A stretch of 64,000 nt of DNA from Chrysomallon squamiferum (GCA_012295275.1 CM022669.1:5099277-5163276), one strand, 5' to 3'. Counted from the first letter of the stretch, positions 1 through 14,207 are shown. Program-made: numbers and translations. The notes: generated from the letters alone by a model not told the origin.

Positions 1-440
1 TTGATATAAAATATTTGTCCCTCCTTTCTTCTCACATCTTTTCCACATGTTTCCAAAAATGTTTATTATTTTGCAGCAGTAGCATAAACTATTTGGCAAG
101 ATTTTATTGTAATTTAGATATGCAGTGAGCAATTCAATTCGTCGATTTAAGTTGTCCAAACAAATATAAGATCGTTTTGGTCTAGCGAACGTTTGTAAAA
201 AGAAAACAAACGGGAAAAAGAATGATAAAAATAATAAAACTGGATGGACAAATAGCTACAATAACATAAGAGAGACTGAGAAAATAACTGGTGTCTGATC
301 AGTTATAACAATAACGCATTTTTATCAATTTTGTTGTTTTGGGTGTTTCCTCTTAAGCGGACTAATTAGTAACTGATAGACAGATATACGTTACAGCAGT
401 TAAAATCTTTAACAAATCATAAAAAATGAAGAATGAAAAA

Positions 441-495
441 TAAGATTAATAACAACAACAACAACAATAATAATAATATTAATAATAATAATATT

Positions 496-536
<41 letters not shown>

Positions 537-555
537 TACTAATACTAATGACAGA

Positions 556-598
<43 letters not shown>

Positions 599-630
599 AT
601 ATAATTTAAAATAATAATAACAATTTGACA

Positions 631-670
<40 letters not shown>
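441..670. repeat. Compound (AAT)n / (AATA)n microsatellite
   Basis: Interrupted runs of aat, then aata, then aat again. Apparent minus-strand reading frames here are only poly-Ile/Tyr/Leu translations of the repeat. Confidence 0.9.
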
Positions 671-673
<3 letters not shown>

Positions 674-2082
674 TTAAAATAATAAAAACCTTTCAACTAT
701 AGAAAATTAACCTTACCTGTTTACATCTGTCGGATAAAGAACATTTAGCGTTTTCCGTAAATCTACGCAATCACAAACAGAAACAAAAATGTCATCTAAC
801 TAGTTACAGTTTTGTCTGAATACCTTATCGTCTGCGCATCCGCCCCGCGCTTGATCATCAGCACGTGTCACCAAGGAAATGACTGCGTCATAAACATGAA
901 CATATATTCAGTTTTATTATCGACCTCTGTCGGGTTGGCAGTTTCCGATTCCTCGACCACAAAATAATGCCATTAATAAAAGAAATACGGGTATTGGAGT
1001 CTGGGTTTCGAACAATAGAAACGATTGATTTTATTGGTAAAGTAATTCCTAGATTTACCAGTCGATATATGTCTGATCATAGGTTTTATGACAATTATCA
1101 CTTTTTAACTTTCAGTCTGTAATATTTTATTGCCAGAAAAAGAAATAATAACAATAAAACAGAAAAAAGTAAATCTTGACCAAAGAGAAAATCTCATCTC
1201 TTGAAGGCACTGCTGGTTTGAAAAGAAAAAAGAAACTCGTTTCGGAATAATGTGAAAACTGATATTTTGGCTCCGGCTTGTAAAACCATTCATAGACAGA
1301 TATAAATTGTGAGAAAGACCTATCTACCTACCTGCCTACCAACCTAATTATATACATATACAGATATACTGATATAGAGAGACACAGACAGACTGATAGA
1401 CAGGTTGATAGAGAGAGATACAGACATATAAATATAGATGGACAGATACATACACAGACGAATAGATACAGATAGACAGACATATGCATGGTTTTCTAAT
1501 TTTCGTACTATTTACAACATCTTCAACTGAATGGTGAAAAAATAATAACAAAATGAAATAAATAAATAAATAAGTAAATCAATTCAGTTCAATTAAATAA
1601 GTAAAAAAAAAAAAATAATAATAATACGTGTATTTATTATATATATACTGCTTGTTAGTTTCTGTCTTAAATTCTAATTCTTCTAATTCAAGCTGTAAAA
1701 ATCTAGAGATCTGAAAAGTGTATGAAATGTACTACTAAGTAATCTATAAGATACAGCATTGTTATGCATACACAAACAACTTACTGCATCACTTTGTCAT
1801 GTTTGTAACAATAGAATATGATGTTTATTTATGTCTCCATGGTAATAAAGAAGATTAAAGCTATAGTGAAATATACATTGTTACCAGCGTCAAAAGGATA
1901 ATTATGTTACATCGTTTGACAATTGTAAAATGTCATTCTTATTATTATTGTTTATGTACTGGGATCAAATCAAATCAAATCAGTTTATCGTAGTATTATA
2001 TATGTTTGCATGTAAAATATGTATTACCATTGTTTATAATGTAAATTCAGTATTGACAGCTTTTTTCATGTATGTGTGTAGT

Positions 2083-2220
2083 TTAGGATTTTTAATATTC
2101 TCTGTGTTACGTACGTCTGATTAGACTCTGCACATGGTCAATATTCGGGAACGCATTGGCTCAGGAAACCTCACAAACACCGTCAGATGCCGCTGACGAG
2201 ACTCGAACGAGTTTTCTGAA
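2083..2220 (-). mobile_element. SINE-like fragment (body, box-B side)
   Basis: This segment shares several blocks with 36249-36320 and 36525-36605: a leading block around taggatttttaatattctct, then tctgattagactctgcac, then gggaacgcattggctcagga, then gtcagatgccgctgacgag followed by actcgaacg. Read on the minus strand the last block is CGTTCGAGTCTCG, which looks like a tRNA B box. The shared blocks in the same order at separate sites are the evidence for a dispersed element. The tRNA-like 5' part with box A is not present in this copy. Confidence 0.6.
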
Positions 2221-2442
2221 CTAGCTTATATATGCGTGCTAATCGTGTATCTAACGTAGATGATAACATTAGAAATAAACTATATTTTACTGTTACGCGA
2301 ATATACAGTTGTAACAGTAAATAAATAAATAGATAAATTTTCACAGTGTTCGTAAGTTAGCAAAATATTTTTAAAAGTGTATTTAGTGGTTAGTTCAAAA
2401 TTTTTTATAAAAAAAAGAGTTTATTTAGGTTTTATTATTATT

Positions 2443-2476
<34 letters not shown>

Positions 2477-2653
2477 CGGAACGAATTTATATGTGTTTAA
2501 TATTTTTATATTGTTGTTAAATTTTAAGGTAACCAAATTACTCCGCAAACCTACACGAAGAAAAAATCATCTTGGCTCCGGAATTCTGAGATCATTTCAG
2601 TTTTATTTATATAAATACGCTACAAAACTAGATTTATTATGACTTGCCCGTTT

Positions 2654-2658
2654 CATGC

Positions 2659-2707
<49 letters not shown>

Positions 2708-2722
2708 AAGAAGAAAAAAAAG
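2654..2722 (+). repeat. Poly(A)-rich tract
   Basis: About 70 bp of almost pure A with a few G interruptions. The poly-Lys frame through it is an artefact. Confidence 0.9.
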
Positions 2723-4288
2723 AGTTATCTGCGCTTTTGTTCCAGCAGCAGTCAACAAGAAAATCTTATTCTCCATCTCACGCTTCGGACGTTAATGATT
2801 TTTGCGTTCTACTATTGTTCAAATGCTAGTGACGTCACGACATTGTGCGCTTTGCAAGCATTAAAATTTAATAATCGTGATTCGATGAGTTTTTGTGGCG
2901 TCAGATCTTTCTTTACCATGGAGAAGAACAATACGAATTTTTATACGCTGTTATATTGATTCCACCCGCTTCACTTTACTTCTTTGTATTTGGAAACTGT
3001 ACTATCCTATCAACTGATGTATACGTTTATAGGTTGTTTTTTTGTTGTTGTTTTTTTTTTGTGTGTTTTTATTGGGGTTTTTTTTTTTCTTCATTTTTCT
3101 TTAATAACCTTGAATTTTATTTCTGACCCATATTCGTCTTATTATTTTTTAAATAATCAATTTCTGATATTTGTATATTTGACTGTTTCCGTATTGTTCC
3201 TAACAGGAAATATTATATTTATTCCAGTTTCTGAAATTATCTCATTGATTTTCAAAAATTCTCTATAGTATGTGTGTGTGTGTGTGTATCAGTGTGTCTG
3301 TGTGTGCGCATAACAAAAAAAAAAAAAAAATAATAAAATAAAATAAAAAGCAAAAAAAATAAAAATAAAAAGCAAACAAATAAAGTGTATTATAAAAGTC
3401 CAAACTTCGTTATTCAATACTTTTTAGCTTAAAAACCTGAAAGCTATAAAATTTTAATTTTGTAAAATACGATGAAAGATAGATAACAACACACTGGTGT
3501 ATTTGTTTGCACGTATGTGCTGTTGTTTTTCTCATTTTTATCCCAATCCAGTTAACTCCACAATCTCGTGTCATTCCTCTGCACCCTTCTCAAATCTTTC
3601 ATGACGTTTTCCTTGTAATTACACCTTTAACTAGTTTTCGATAAACACAGTATACATTTCATGTTTTCACGTGTTTGCATGTCATACGGGTTTTATCAAT
3701 GGATCATCCAATATTTAAGGAGAGAGGATCGTGTTTTGTCAAGGGATAACATCTGTGACCTATTACACACATATCTATCTGTCGAACATCGATTTTACAA
3801 ATATGATCAATCTTTTACATTATTCAAATCATACACAAAAGCAATAAGAAAGAAATGTCTTTTTCTCTTTTTGTATATATCGATTCGTCCATGAAAACTC
3901 ATACAAGAATAATATCTTTTTTATTTGGTATTTTATAAACAGAACTTATACTAGTGAGTGAAAAAAAACGTCATAATTCCGTAATATTTTGACGAATGAT
4001 AATATATATTATATATATTAATAATAATAAAAATCATCATGATCATATTCATCCTGATGATGATGAATAAACATTACCAAAAAAAATATGATTACTATTT
4101 TATAGCATATTTTCAGTTATTAAATTATTAAAATTGTCTTTATTATTTTATATATAAAAATAAAATACATTATTGAATAACCTATTTCAGTCTAATAAAA
4201 AAAATAATAATAATAATAATAATAAAATTAAATAAATAAAAAGTTATTTCAATAATCATTTATAGATTTTGTTATTGTTGTTGTTTTT

Positions 4289-4326
<38 letters not shown>

Positions 4327-5644
4327 AAAGATTGAAAGAAGAAAATTTGTTAAATAATATGATAGGAAATTAAAACAGTAGTAAAATAAAAGAAATAAAG
4401 CATAGGTTGACCAAATATAACGAGTAATAAATTTATCTGGTATTTTACTGACACTTGTGAACATAAATAACGTTGTGGTTTCGCGATGATTTCTTTTATA
4501 AACTCTTCTGTGAATTCTAGATCGATTGAGACGGAGGCAGAATGCACTTAAACTGGGTTAAGGTTTACGCCATTAAAGTTATCTGCCGATGCAACGCTCT
4601 TTTTATTTGTAATCACCATTTCTGGCGGGAAATGCATTTACATTATAAGAAAAATATCGGATTTATTGACTAACTTCCAGTAAAAGGGGGTAGTCTTAAG
4701 CTGTAAAGAAGAAAGAAGAAAAAAAAAAATTGGCATTATTGATGTAAACCGAACTTCGATAGAATTGCTGATAATTAATTGATTGCTTATAAATTACCTC
4801 CCGCAAAGTTATTATTATTTTATTATTTTTTTTCAGTAAGTTTTATTCATTTATACGTTTATTATTATTATTTTATTATTATTATTATTATTATTATTCC
4901 GGTTATCTTTGTAGAGAATCATTTCTCAAACATTCGTCCCGGATAACACGATATCGTTTTGGTTCTTTTTTCGTATTTTGCACAGCGTTATGACATGAAT
5001 TAGACACGTATTTCAAACCCTGTTATAAACATAAGTATTTTTATATAATGTCTCAACACAATTGTCATAAATGCTATTAACATATCAGGTAAGCACGTTC
5101 CAGACTTTTGAAAAAACAGCTGTAGAATACTTTCTTAAGGATGAATCAGTCTTTGGGAACACGAAGAGGATAAACCATATCGTACAATACTGGAAGCATG
5201 TGATGATAACAAACCACGAACACTAAGTTAATTTATAAAATCTGTTTTATTTCAAATGTTCTAAGATAACAAAAGTGTTGCATAAGCTCAGTATCACACA
5301 CACATGCCAGATACAACTGGCCTTTTCGTGAGTCGGTAATTCTTACATGGTTTGGAAAACCTGTTTTGTTTACTACATACAAATAAGATCTGATAATAAT
5401 AAAAGAACACGCCAATGAGAATAAATTGACGTCATTCTGCATACAAAAAGTTAAAGATCCTCAACAAATTGAATGGTTTATTTTCTCATAGTTTATTATC
5501 ATCAAAAACTGGTGTTCAAAAACTGTACAAAGAAGCATATGAAAAATATTGTGACTTTTTATAAAATAATAATAAAAAAAGATGGAAAGAAAGAAAGAAA
5601 AAAAAATAAAAAATTAATTAAAAATACAAAAACAAGTAACTTTA

Positions 5645-5745
5645 CAAGATTACATTCTGGACAAATCTGGTTTTCTCAGTTATGTCCATTTTGTGTTTGA
5701 ATAGCCCTAAAATGTGACAAAAATTAGATTTTTCCAATCCATGAT
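5645..5745. repeat. Diverged ~100-bp repeat, copy 1
   Basis: It matches 7431-7535: both copies start aagattacattct, share ctggttttctca, and share agccctaaaatgtgac followed by a tttttctaat-like end. The copies lie in direct orientation 1.8 kb apart. Their nature is unknown. Confidence 0.55.
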
Positions 5746-7430
5746 AGAGTTGTATACAATGTTAAAACACAAATTTGGCACTCATAAAAATAACATGCAG
5801 TACAAAATTTGTGTCACTCATTTTAAAAACACTCACTAACATACTTGACCAATAAATTGATAAAGTAATAAGTAAAATTATTTTAAAAAACCAGTCACAA
5901 CAGTATTGCTAATTTAACAGCAAACACCCCAACAGTGGGTGGGAGTATAGTGATAAGGTTAAAATGTTAAAATTTTCACAGGAATAGCTGAATGTATATA
6001 GAGGTATGTTGATTTTGATTATGTATGCGTGTGTGTGTTTGTCCACATTTCATTTGCATGTAGGCTTATTTGTTTATGTGTATGTGTTTATACAGTTTAA
6101 AATAATTTCACATGCTTAACTTTCATGTCATGTCATACTGATGCAGATCTGGAAAGTTTTGTTTGGGTGATGTTGATCCTGCATGTTCAAGATCATTTTC
6201 TTTTTACGTGTTTCAAAATGTATGAAGATACAAGCAACACAAAATAAAAAATAAAAGAAAGAAAGAAAACCATATCCGTATCCTCCCACTAAGATACAAA
6301 TCTATGTTATTTCACTTCCACAACAGTCAGTATACAAAATACACATTCAGGCTAAGTAAGAGTTAGATTAAGAGCTTCAGGATTGTTCCACCAGTATGCT
6401 TTAATGCTATAATAAAATTAAAATGATGGAATTTTAAAGTTGAAATCATACCATTAGATGGTTAATAATAATGATAATAATAATGTGTATGTCTGTGTGT
6501 GTCTGTATGTGTAGCAACAAATGTAAAGCAAAGCACTGTCCAAAACAAAACCAAATATTATTCTGTAAGAATGTACTAAAAATTGAAATTACAATAAAAC
6601 AGCAAACTACATGCATTTTTTGTTTTTTTACAGATTACTATTTCATTTTAAAAAAAAGTAAAGTACTGTATTATTCTTTTTCTATAATTACGTGAAATCA
6701 AGTTAAACAAAAACATTATGTAAATTATTATGTAGAAAGAGATACAGTATGACAAAAATATGGAAAATAAAATAACATAAATAAAAAGCATTAAGCTGTT
6801 GTTATTCATAATTTTAAATTCTGGTCTGTTTTTTTCATAACTCATACAGAAATAAAATACATAATATATAACACTGAAAATACAAAATGATAAAAATGTA
6901 ATAATGAAAATAATAAATAAGTAATAAAACTTAAATAAAACATCATCTTCATTTATAAATGTTTTTTTTTTTTTAAAGATTTTGCTAAAACACAATTTCC
7001 AAGTGGAAGACAAAGATAATGAACAGTTACATTGCTTAAGTTTTGTGCGCATTAAAAGTTTAATGTGAATACATATATTCAGTATCTAAACTACTTTCTA
7101 TTTAATTAAATATTATTAAAACTTGAAAGATTTATTTATTAAGATATGCAAGCTAAATACCACGTGCACAAAAATGGCCCAAAATACCACCAGTTTGTTA
7201 TTATCCAGAAACCTCTGATAATTACTGAGATGACTAGATTACCACTATAAATAAAACACTATATATATAGACTTTCTGAAACCAAGACCACTACCTTTGC
7301 CTTTTATTTGGTTTTAGAATTAACTTGCAGCTATTTTATCAAATGGAATGGTATGTGGCCTCCTGATAAATAAATAATATAATAAAAAATAATAATTTTA
7401 ATGGAAAGGACAAAAATAAATAAACTGCAT

Positions 7431-7535
7431 AAGATTACATTCTCATCAAACCTGGTTTTCTCATTTTATCAGTTTTGTCTGTTTTATGTTTGAAAAGCCC
7501 TAAAATGTGACTACTTAGGTGTTTCTAATTCTGTG
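7431..7535. repeat. Diverged ~100-bp repeat, copy 2
   Basis: Direct-orientation partner of 5645-5745; see that entry for the shared blocks. Confidence 0.55.
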
Positions 7536-9536
7536 TTGTTCACTTATAACAGACACTGTGAAAATGTAATGGGATAAATACATGTTATCTTGTGTTTTTC
7601 TAGAACAGATTTTCACAATTACACAGATCATGTATCTTATAATAGCACTGTTTAATGCCTACATTATTTTAATACACTGGGAAAAATTTCCCATATTCAA
7701 AAACCATTCTGGTAATTTTATGGGCCATTACTTTGTGTATATTTTGTCACCTTAATTTCTGTTGATTCAAAAAAGATAATCAGCAAAACACTATTTTGAA
7801 AATTAAATAAAAATAATACACACATACTTCTTTTTATTTTTTACAGTCATATTTTTACCTTTAAAATTTCAAAAATTACTGATATTATCTGTTAAATATA
7901 TCTGAATTAATAATTACGCTCATCTAATAATGAATGATGAGCATATATTTCATAAAATATAAAAAAATATATATATAAAAACAATCAAAAAAATAAAAAT
8001 ACTCACACCCCAAAATAAAAACCCTTAATAGTATTTCATAGTCTCAGCTTTTCATGTTATTATAATTTTTATTTATTTATATATTTTTTTAAACATCACC
8101 ACAATTCAACAAAAGTGACCTAAATTGGTATTTGTATTGTGAATATTTCCCTGGTTTTGTAACACTGTCTCTATTTGTAAGTAACAGTTTGTTAGTGAAC
8201 AGTTCCATAATTTGTTAAACTGACCATACTCAGAAAACAACTGCCAGTCCTTTCATTAATACTGGGCTTCGTTAGTTCAGCTAGTGATCAGTATATACTG
8301 ATATTCTTTGGTTTAATCTTTAATAACTTTGTCTTGTCATGATGACAAAGACTACATATAAATACATGTATGTAATATATTTTGTATATCACAAATACAC
8401 ATTGCATACATCAGGAGTTACACTGAAATCTGTTTTGAAATATAAATAATATTCTATGTATAATGAGTACATATACTGTATAATTCTGTGTTTTCGAAAC
8501 GTGTAAGATCTTTAATAAATATGTTAGGGTACCTTTCATAGCAGTGATCACATCCAATACATCCTAACGTATAGTTTGCACTTTACATATTTTATATAAA
8601 AAACTGTGTAAAGGAAAAATTATAAATTAATAAGTGGAAGTTAATAATATATTCTATACATAACTAGTATATAATTATTGTATAAAATAAAAATTTATTT
8701 TACACTGTAAATAGTATATTTTGCATATCACGTGTATACTTAGAGTTTGTCTGAGATTATAAACACACATTTCTTTACACTGTGTGATATTCTGCACACA
8801 GTAAGCAGCCTAAATTTTGAATTAAAATACATTTCTTTATAATGTACTTTTCAATTTATAGTCACATGATGTTAGCACTGTTAATGACAATATGTTCATC
8901 TATCTATCACCAATTTACACTTCAATTCACACAGCTGCATTTACAAATTAATATATTATTTCTTTATTCTGCACTATGTAACAGAAATATATTCTTGATA
9001 TTACCTATCAACTTACTGTATATCTGGACCTATAGTAAAATATATTCAATAATTTGCATTGTATATAGCTGGATGGCATTTTAGAGTATATTTATTCAGT
9101 ATATTATCTATCCATATCATGCACATCTAAACTCATACTTTATTTTTTGTTTTGCTTTATAAAATGAAAATGCATCTATCTCCTTTTATTTTGTACAAGT
9201 AATATCTTAGGTACATATCATCATTAAGTATATGTTAAATTTGTTTTTCATTATATAATGTGTAATAAAGATTAAAAAATAATGTGTATCTCTTTATCAT
9301 GCACTATGTAATATCTTCGGTATAATGCCAATAAGTATATCTGAATACACACTGAAATAGTTCTGCACTGTAAATGCTAAATAAATATATTCTGTATATC
9401 ACCAGTGACTTGCTGCTGTCTTCTGTATTTGGCTGCCGATTGTCGATGTTGCAAGAGGAAGACAGCAGTACAGATGCACACCCGTACGGACAAGTGAGGT
9501 ACACTAATAGAAACAAGGAGTATGAGGAGGGGTTTA

Positions 9537-12399
9537 TCATGAAACACACTTCTGAATCCATTCTTTGTACTTTCTTGCTAGAACAGCTGAATATCCTGAA
9601 GCTCCTTTAGGCAGGAAGTTCAGCTGTACAGTTTTCATCTCGTCCTCAATCAGAGACTGCCGGTCATTCTCATACTTGACCTTCTTCTGACGGACATGGT
9701 CATTCGAAGCGAAATATTTGTGATCGTCATTTTGAGCAGTTTTGTCGGAGTTGTCCGGATTGGCAACATTTTGTAATGACACCAGTGTATGGAATACGTA
9801 TCTTCTGTAAACAAAAAAACAAAATAATAAATCAAAAATAATAAAAAAATAAAATAAATAAAATAAATAAAATAAATAAATAAAAAAAATTAAAAATTAA
9901 AAATACAAACAAATATAAAAAATAAAATAAAATTTAAAAATTAAAAAATGCTTCCTCTATAATCATTCAGGTTTTCCAGAATGAAAAATAAGTAACAAAT
10001 TAAAATTTTAAATTTCTCAACTAAATGTAACTGACCTCAGAAATATCCTCACCTCAAAAAAAAGGTCCTGTACACAATTTACTTTTCACAGACACAGAAA
10101 TATACAGACAGAATACTTGCTCAGAGCTTCAGAAATAATGAATGATTAGAGTTTAGTATTAGAATGATCATAAACACCAAAGTAGAAAGAATTTTGAGCG
10201 TTCATACCGGTGATACCAGAGGGCCTCGTGTTCTGGGTAACAGCTGATGAGGTCAACAATAAAACACATTTCTTTTTGAAGAATGTCAGCAAACTTGATG
10301 GAGAACTTGGAACTGAGTGTGCCACTCTGAGAGTGAAGCTGAGTCAGCAGGAACTGGCGATAGTGAAAACCACTGTGATCAGAAATGTGACTGGAAACCC
10401 ACAGCTGAGTTGAGTGCAGCTCAGAAAGAAGAATCTGCAATATAAAAAAAAAAATCCTGTTTTTTTTTTTTTAAAACTTTATTTCAAGGGGGAGTTCAAA
10501 CATAACTGTTTACAAAAATGTATTCATTTGTTCTATGAAATTTAAAAAATTAATATTAAAAACTCTTGTTTTTTTTTTTTTTTTTTTTCATTTGAGAGGA
10601 ATTAATTGTTTTTAATTCTCAACATGATGGTATAACAGAATAAATGTATATAAAACTTTCTTCATTTGACATATAATATAACTGTGTCTATTTTATTATT
10701 GATTTATGAGATAGTTATTTATTAAAATTTTTATCTGTAGAAACAAATAATTTTCATTATTCTTTGATTTTTGAATTCTTAAAAAAAAATATAAAGTGTG
10801 TTTCTGTTTATGGAAACACTGTATTATTTTAATTTTTAATTTGGACTTTTCTGTCTTTTTGTATCTTTTTTTAAATACAATAATAAGTAAAAGGAAATGT
10901 ACATAGTTTATAACTAAAATCCATTTATGTCTGGTTTATGACATAAAATAAACATGTATTTTACATTTTTGACATAAACAGAAAATATACCCAACTCCCA
11001 CCCCTACCAATAAAAAAAAAAAAAAAAAAAAGAAGAAAATTGAATGAAAATACTAAAATAACAATGAGCAGATGAAAACAAAGGGAGGCAAAATAAAACT
11101 TATGACATCACCATAATTCAAAATATAGTGGCAAAATAAAACTAATAACTTCATTACACAAAACATGATAAAAAGCAAACATTGTAAAAGTACATCAGCA
11201 CTAAAACATCCTGGACACTCACAGACACTCGACAGCTAAAACACGACTGTACAACCCAGATGCGATGACTCCAGGCGTGGTAGTTGCTAGGATACTTGGA
11301 TGCTGCAAGACCACAAACTGAAAGCTCGTCTTTAAACTGTTCAACTGATCCTGGCACACGCTGCTGTATCAGGTTGTTATTGCAGGGTGGGGCAGGGTTC
11401 AAGGTCGGTAAGAAGTTCACATTAATAAGGTCAAGGTTGACCAGACCATCCTGTGGCTCAAGGCTGCTGTTGCTGTTGTTGCTGTCATTGCTTGACGCCA
11501 AACACTGACCAATTAGTTTCTGCAACAACCATCGCCTGTGAAAATAGTAATATAATTTAAATCAGTTTTAACAAGCAGAAAAATGTAGATAATTTATTTA
11601 AAAACAGACTTGTATAATTTGTGTCTGAATGTAAATTTGTACTTCTAAACTATATATATTTGTACTCTTTATATAAATAAATGATATTTATATCTATATA
11701 CAAATTATTTTATTTATATTTGTGTATAAATGTCTACATAATTAACTGATTAACAATAAAATAAGTGAGATATAAATAATATACCTGTATGTATTATGAC
11801 ACCACACACACACATTGTTAATAATAACTAATATCACACCTATGTATAAATATCTATGTAACTAACTGATTAACAATATAGTATAGAATGAAATCTAAAT
11901 AATATTAATAGTAATGCCATACCTATCTGAGATATATATTTCTATATATTATTACTAATATCATACCTGTGTATAAAGGTTTCTGTACTTTTTGGATGTT
12001 TAGTGAGAATCAGAGAACCAAACTTTATGTCTTCTGGTATAGTCAAACTGGATGATTCTATCAGCTCTTTCCTGAAAAACATAAAATCAGTGTTATTTTA
12101 TAATCTCATTATAATAGTCTATAAAAACTTTGTGTTTTAATTCATTTAGCAAAACAACAATAAATTTTAGTCTCAAATTTAACAAATTTTTCTTTTAAAA
12201 ATGAAAATTTTTTTTTTTTAATTTATTATTTATAAAGATTAATAATTGCTGTATTTAATTTAGCACAAGAAAGAAAATATCATAACAATGATAAAAGTAG
12301 AACCTTAATAGCAAATGTTCATTAAATAAAGTTACAGAAATAACATACATAAGGCACAACAACAACAAAAAAAAATAATAATAGTAAAAAAAAAAAAAA

Positions 12400-12430
<31 letters not shown>

Positions 12431-13799
12431 TAAAATAAAATAAAAAAAAATAAAATAAAATAAAATAAAATAAAATAAAATGAAGAAGAAAAGGTTTCAC
12501 CTGATATTCCACGCTGTATAACATTCTGGGTTAATAAGAAGAATTGCTCTTGTTAGTTTTATCACATCTTCAGGTTCTGTAATAAAACATCCAGTAAAAT
12601 GTTTGAATGTTTTACATTTATAACAGAGAATAACCAAGACAAAGATAAAAATCTGCATATATTCAAATTATTGCAGAGTTTACTGTAAACTGTGATTAAT
12701 TATTAGTAATTACTTTTCACTTAATTATTATTAAAGATTACTTATTGAATTTAAAATTATTACAATATGTCGAGATGGAAAAATTTAACCAAACCATTGA
12801 ATTTAATAATTCAATCTTTATAATTCAGTCATTTTGTCTTTAATTGTTTTTACACTTTACAGGTATAGTGAAGTAATTTTTATTTATTTATTTTATTTTT
12901 CAGTAAAAAACAAATAAAATAATCTATTTTAATTTAAATTACAATAATTAATTTATGGTCACAGAGAAAGAAAATGTCAAACCAATAAATTTAAGTGCTC
13001 CATCTTTGTGATGCCAGTCAAGGAGCTTATCATATGCATGTTGGTAAAGAATTGGAATGCACCACATTTCAAAACCGAGTTTGTGTTGAGAAATTATCAG
13101 AGGACTTTTGTTTTCTTTGGGTTCCATCACAGCAATAAAGTCAAACTCATCTCTGAAAACAATTTAATAATAATAATAAAATAATTACTATTTTGGATCA
13201 GATATACTGGCTTTTATAGGTATTCTGTAATGATGGTCTGATAAAGGAGTCCCGTTATGTGTGTGCGTGTATGTGTGTGTGTGTGTGTATGTGCGCGCGG
13301 GGGGAGGCAACCCACACAGCCATACTACAAAACAAAATATATGCTTTACGTATCATAATAGACTGCTACTGTGTTAGTAACAGTTTACAGTGTTACATTG
13401 TTTGTATTACTGAATTTAATTTTAAATATGAAAATATTGTTTTATTTAATTCTCAGTTAATTGTAATTATCTTTGGTTATACGGAGGCAAATAATTTATT
13501 GAAATGCTGAGCTGAAAGGGAGAAAATAAGTTTAATAACAAATCATCGAATGGAAAAATACACTTTAATTTAAAATTAAAGTCCAAGAGTAAGACTCTAA
13601 AGAAACTGGAATTTAAAGGTTGGGAAGAAATGAAGGTCAGAAGAGTATTGACGCTCAGGCTCTGATGAATTAACTGGATTTTCTAAAATGTAACTTTATT
13701 CATCTAAAAGTATCATTATTTTAATACGCACATTAAAGGATCTTTTCTGAAACATCCATTTAAATCTGCAAGAATTCTTGCACCTCTCTGATCCGCCAT
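9537..13799 (-). CDS. PTAR1: PTAR1: protein prenyltransferase alpha-subunit repeat-containing protein 1
   Basis: Seven exons on the minus strand: 13732-13799, 12983-13152, 12501-12576, 11967-12071, 11223-11535, 10208-10434 and 9537-9804. All joins keep frame, giving 408 residues, close to the roughly 400 of vertebrate PTAR1. The start MADQRGARIL follows the last in-frame methionine before GC-rich promoter sequence. PPTA repeats with their W-x-x-R signature are visible: TAWNIRKEL (~98-106), ETFIHRRWLLQK (~135-146), NYHAWSHRIWVVQ (~224-236), GFHYRQFLL (~266-274) and HEALWYHRRYVFH (~313-325). This family is related to the alpha subunits of farnesyl-, geranylgeranyl- and Rab geranylgeranyltransferases; PTAR1 is reported as the alpha subunit of GGTase-III, which prenylates YKT6 and FBXL2. 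It is divergently paired with PDCD7. Exon 5 encodes a Ser/Asn-rich insert (~150-165), and the exon-4 donor region is tandemly amplified in the next intron. Confidence 0.93.
11708..11993 (-). repeat. Tandem copies of the PTAR1 exon-4 donor region
   Basis: The exon-4 end and donor (around 11961-11993, tcatacctgtgtataaagg on the plus strand) recur twice in the following intron. The copies are at about 11830-11865 (tcacacctatgtataaat) and 11708-11745 (tttgtgtataaatg), spaced about 127 and 120 bp. The intronic copies also share taactgattaacaata and a run of ctaaataatat-like sequence. The middle copy keeps a GT dinucleotide at the position of the real donor. Confidence 0.6.
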
Positions 13800-14207
13800 T
13801 TTATTTGTTTATATCACATGATTGAATACATTTCCGGAAAGATAGATTACCGGGAAATAGATAAAGAAACATTTGATTTATCAAAATTCTTCACTGGAAA
13901 TTTAGTTATTATTTTAATATTGTTATAGTATCATCATCATTATCATAACAAATCGTCTAGTCCGTTGAATTCAGAAAAAAAAATGTAGTATGGAACATCA
14001 CATTTTCAAGTAAAATAAGCCTTTGAAGATATATATTAAAAAATAATAACATAAATAAAAGATACAATACCACTGTATTTAAAGTAAAATTGAAATGTTT
14101 TATTTATTTATTTATTTATTTATTTATTTTTTTAATAGATGAACTGGGAGTAACACAATGTTACGATGGTGCTTTTACTTCAAAAGGCGGAAATCTGACA
14201 AACCAAA
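13800..14207. promoter_or_regulatory. Shared divergent promoter of PTAR1 and PDCD7
   Basis: Only 408 bp separate the two start codons, which point away from each other, so both promoters must lie here or overlap the first exons. No TATA box is convincing. A (TTTA)n tract at about 14099-14130 is followed by a T-run and aatag, which could be a 3' splice site for a PDCD7 5' UTR intron; that is inference. The GC-richest part is around 13800-13870. Confidence 0.65.

Larger units (their letters stand above)
1..9536. other. Intergenic AT-rich region downstream of PTAR1, no gene seen
   Basis: No exon with plausible splice sites or a recognisable protein was found on either strand. The region holds simple repeats (441-670 AAT/AATA, 2654-2722 A-rich, 4292-4321 poly(A), 4860-4900 TTA), a SINE fragment near 2083-2220, a GC-richer patch at about 820-900 containing the E-box CACGTG, and consensus CRE octamers at 2830 and 5427. 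The right part (about 8.3-9.5 kb) has loosely repeated phrases such as tgcactatgtaa and ctgtatatcac, suggesting an old degenerate tandem repeat. It probably includes the PTAR1 3' UTR: candidate minus-strand AATAAA signals lie near 9150 and 9186, but the true poly(A) site cannot be read from sequence alone. Confidence 0.6.

Noticed and set aside
409-696. Minus-strand frame rich in Ile, Tyr and Leu
   Set aside because: It is the translation of AAT/AATA microsatellites. The same applies to the Leu, Ser, Arg-Glu and Lys-rich frames over simple repeats at 2639-2959, 12255-12524, 26432-26865, 27281-27475, 34097-34436, 37567-37770, 45749-46084, 48429-48743, 49042-49332 and 63534-63752.
1930-2124. 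64-codon frame overlapping the SINE fragment
   Set aside because: Composition is that of AT-rich non-coding DNA and it runs into the repeat.
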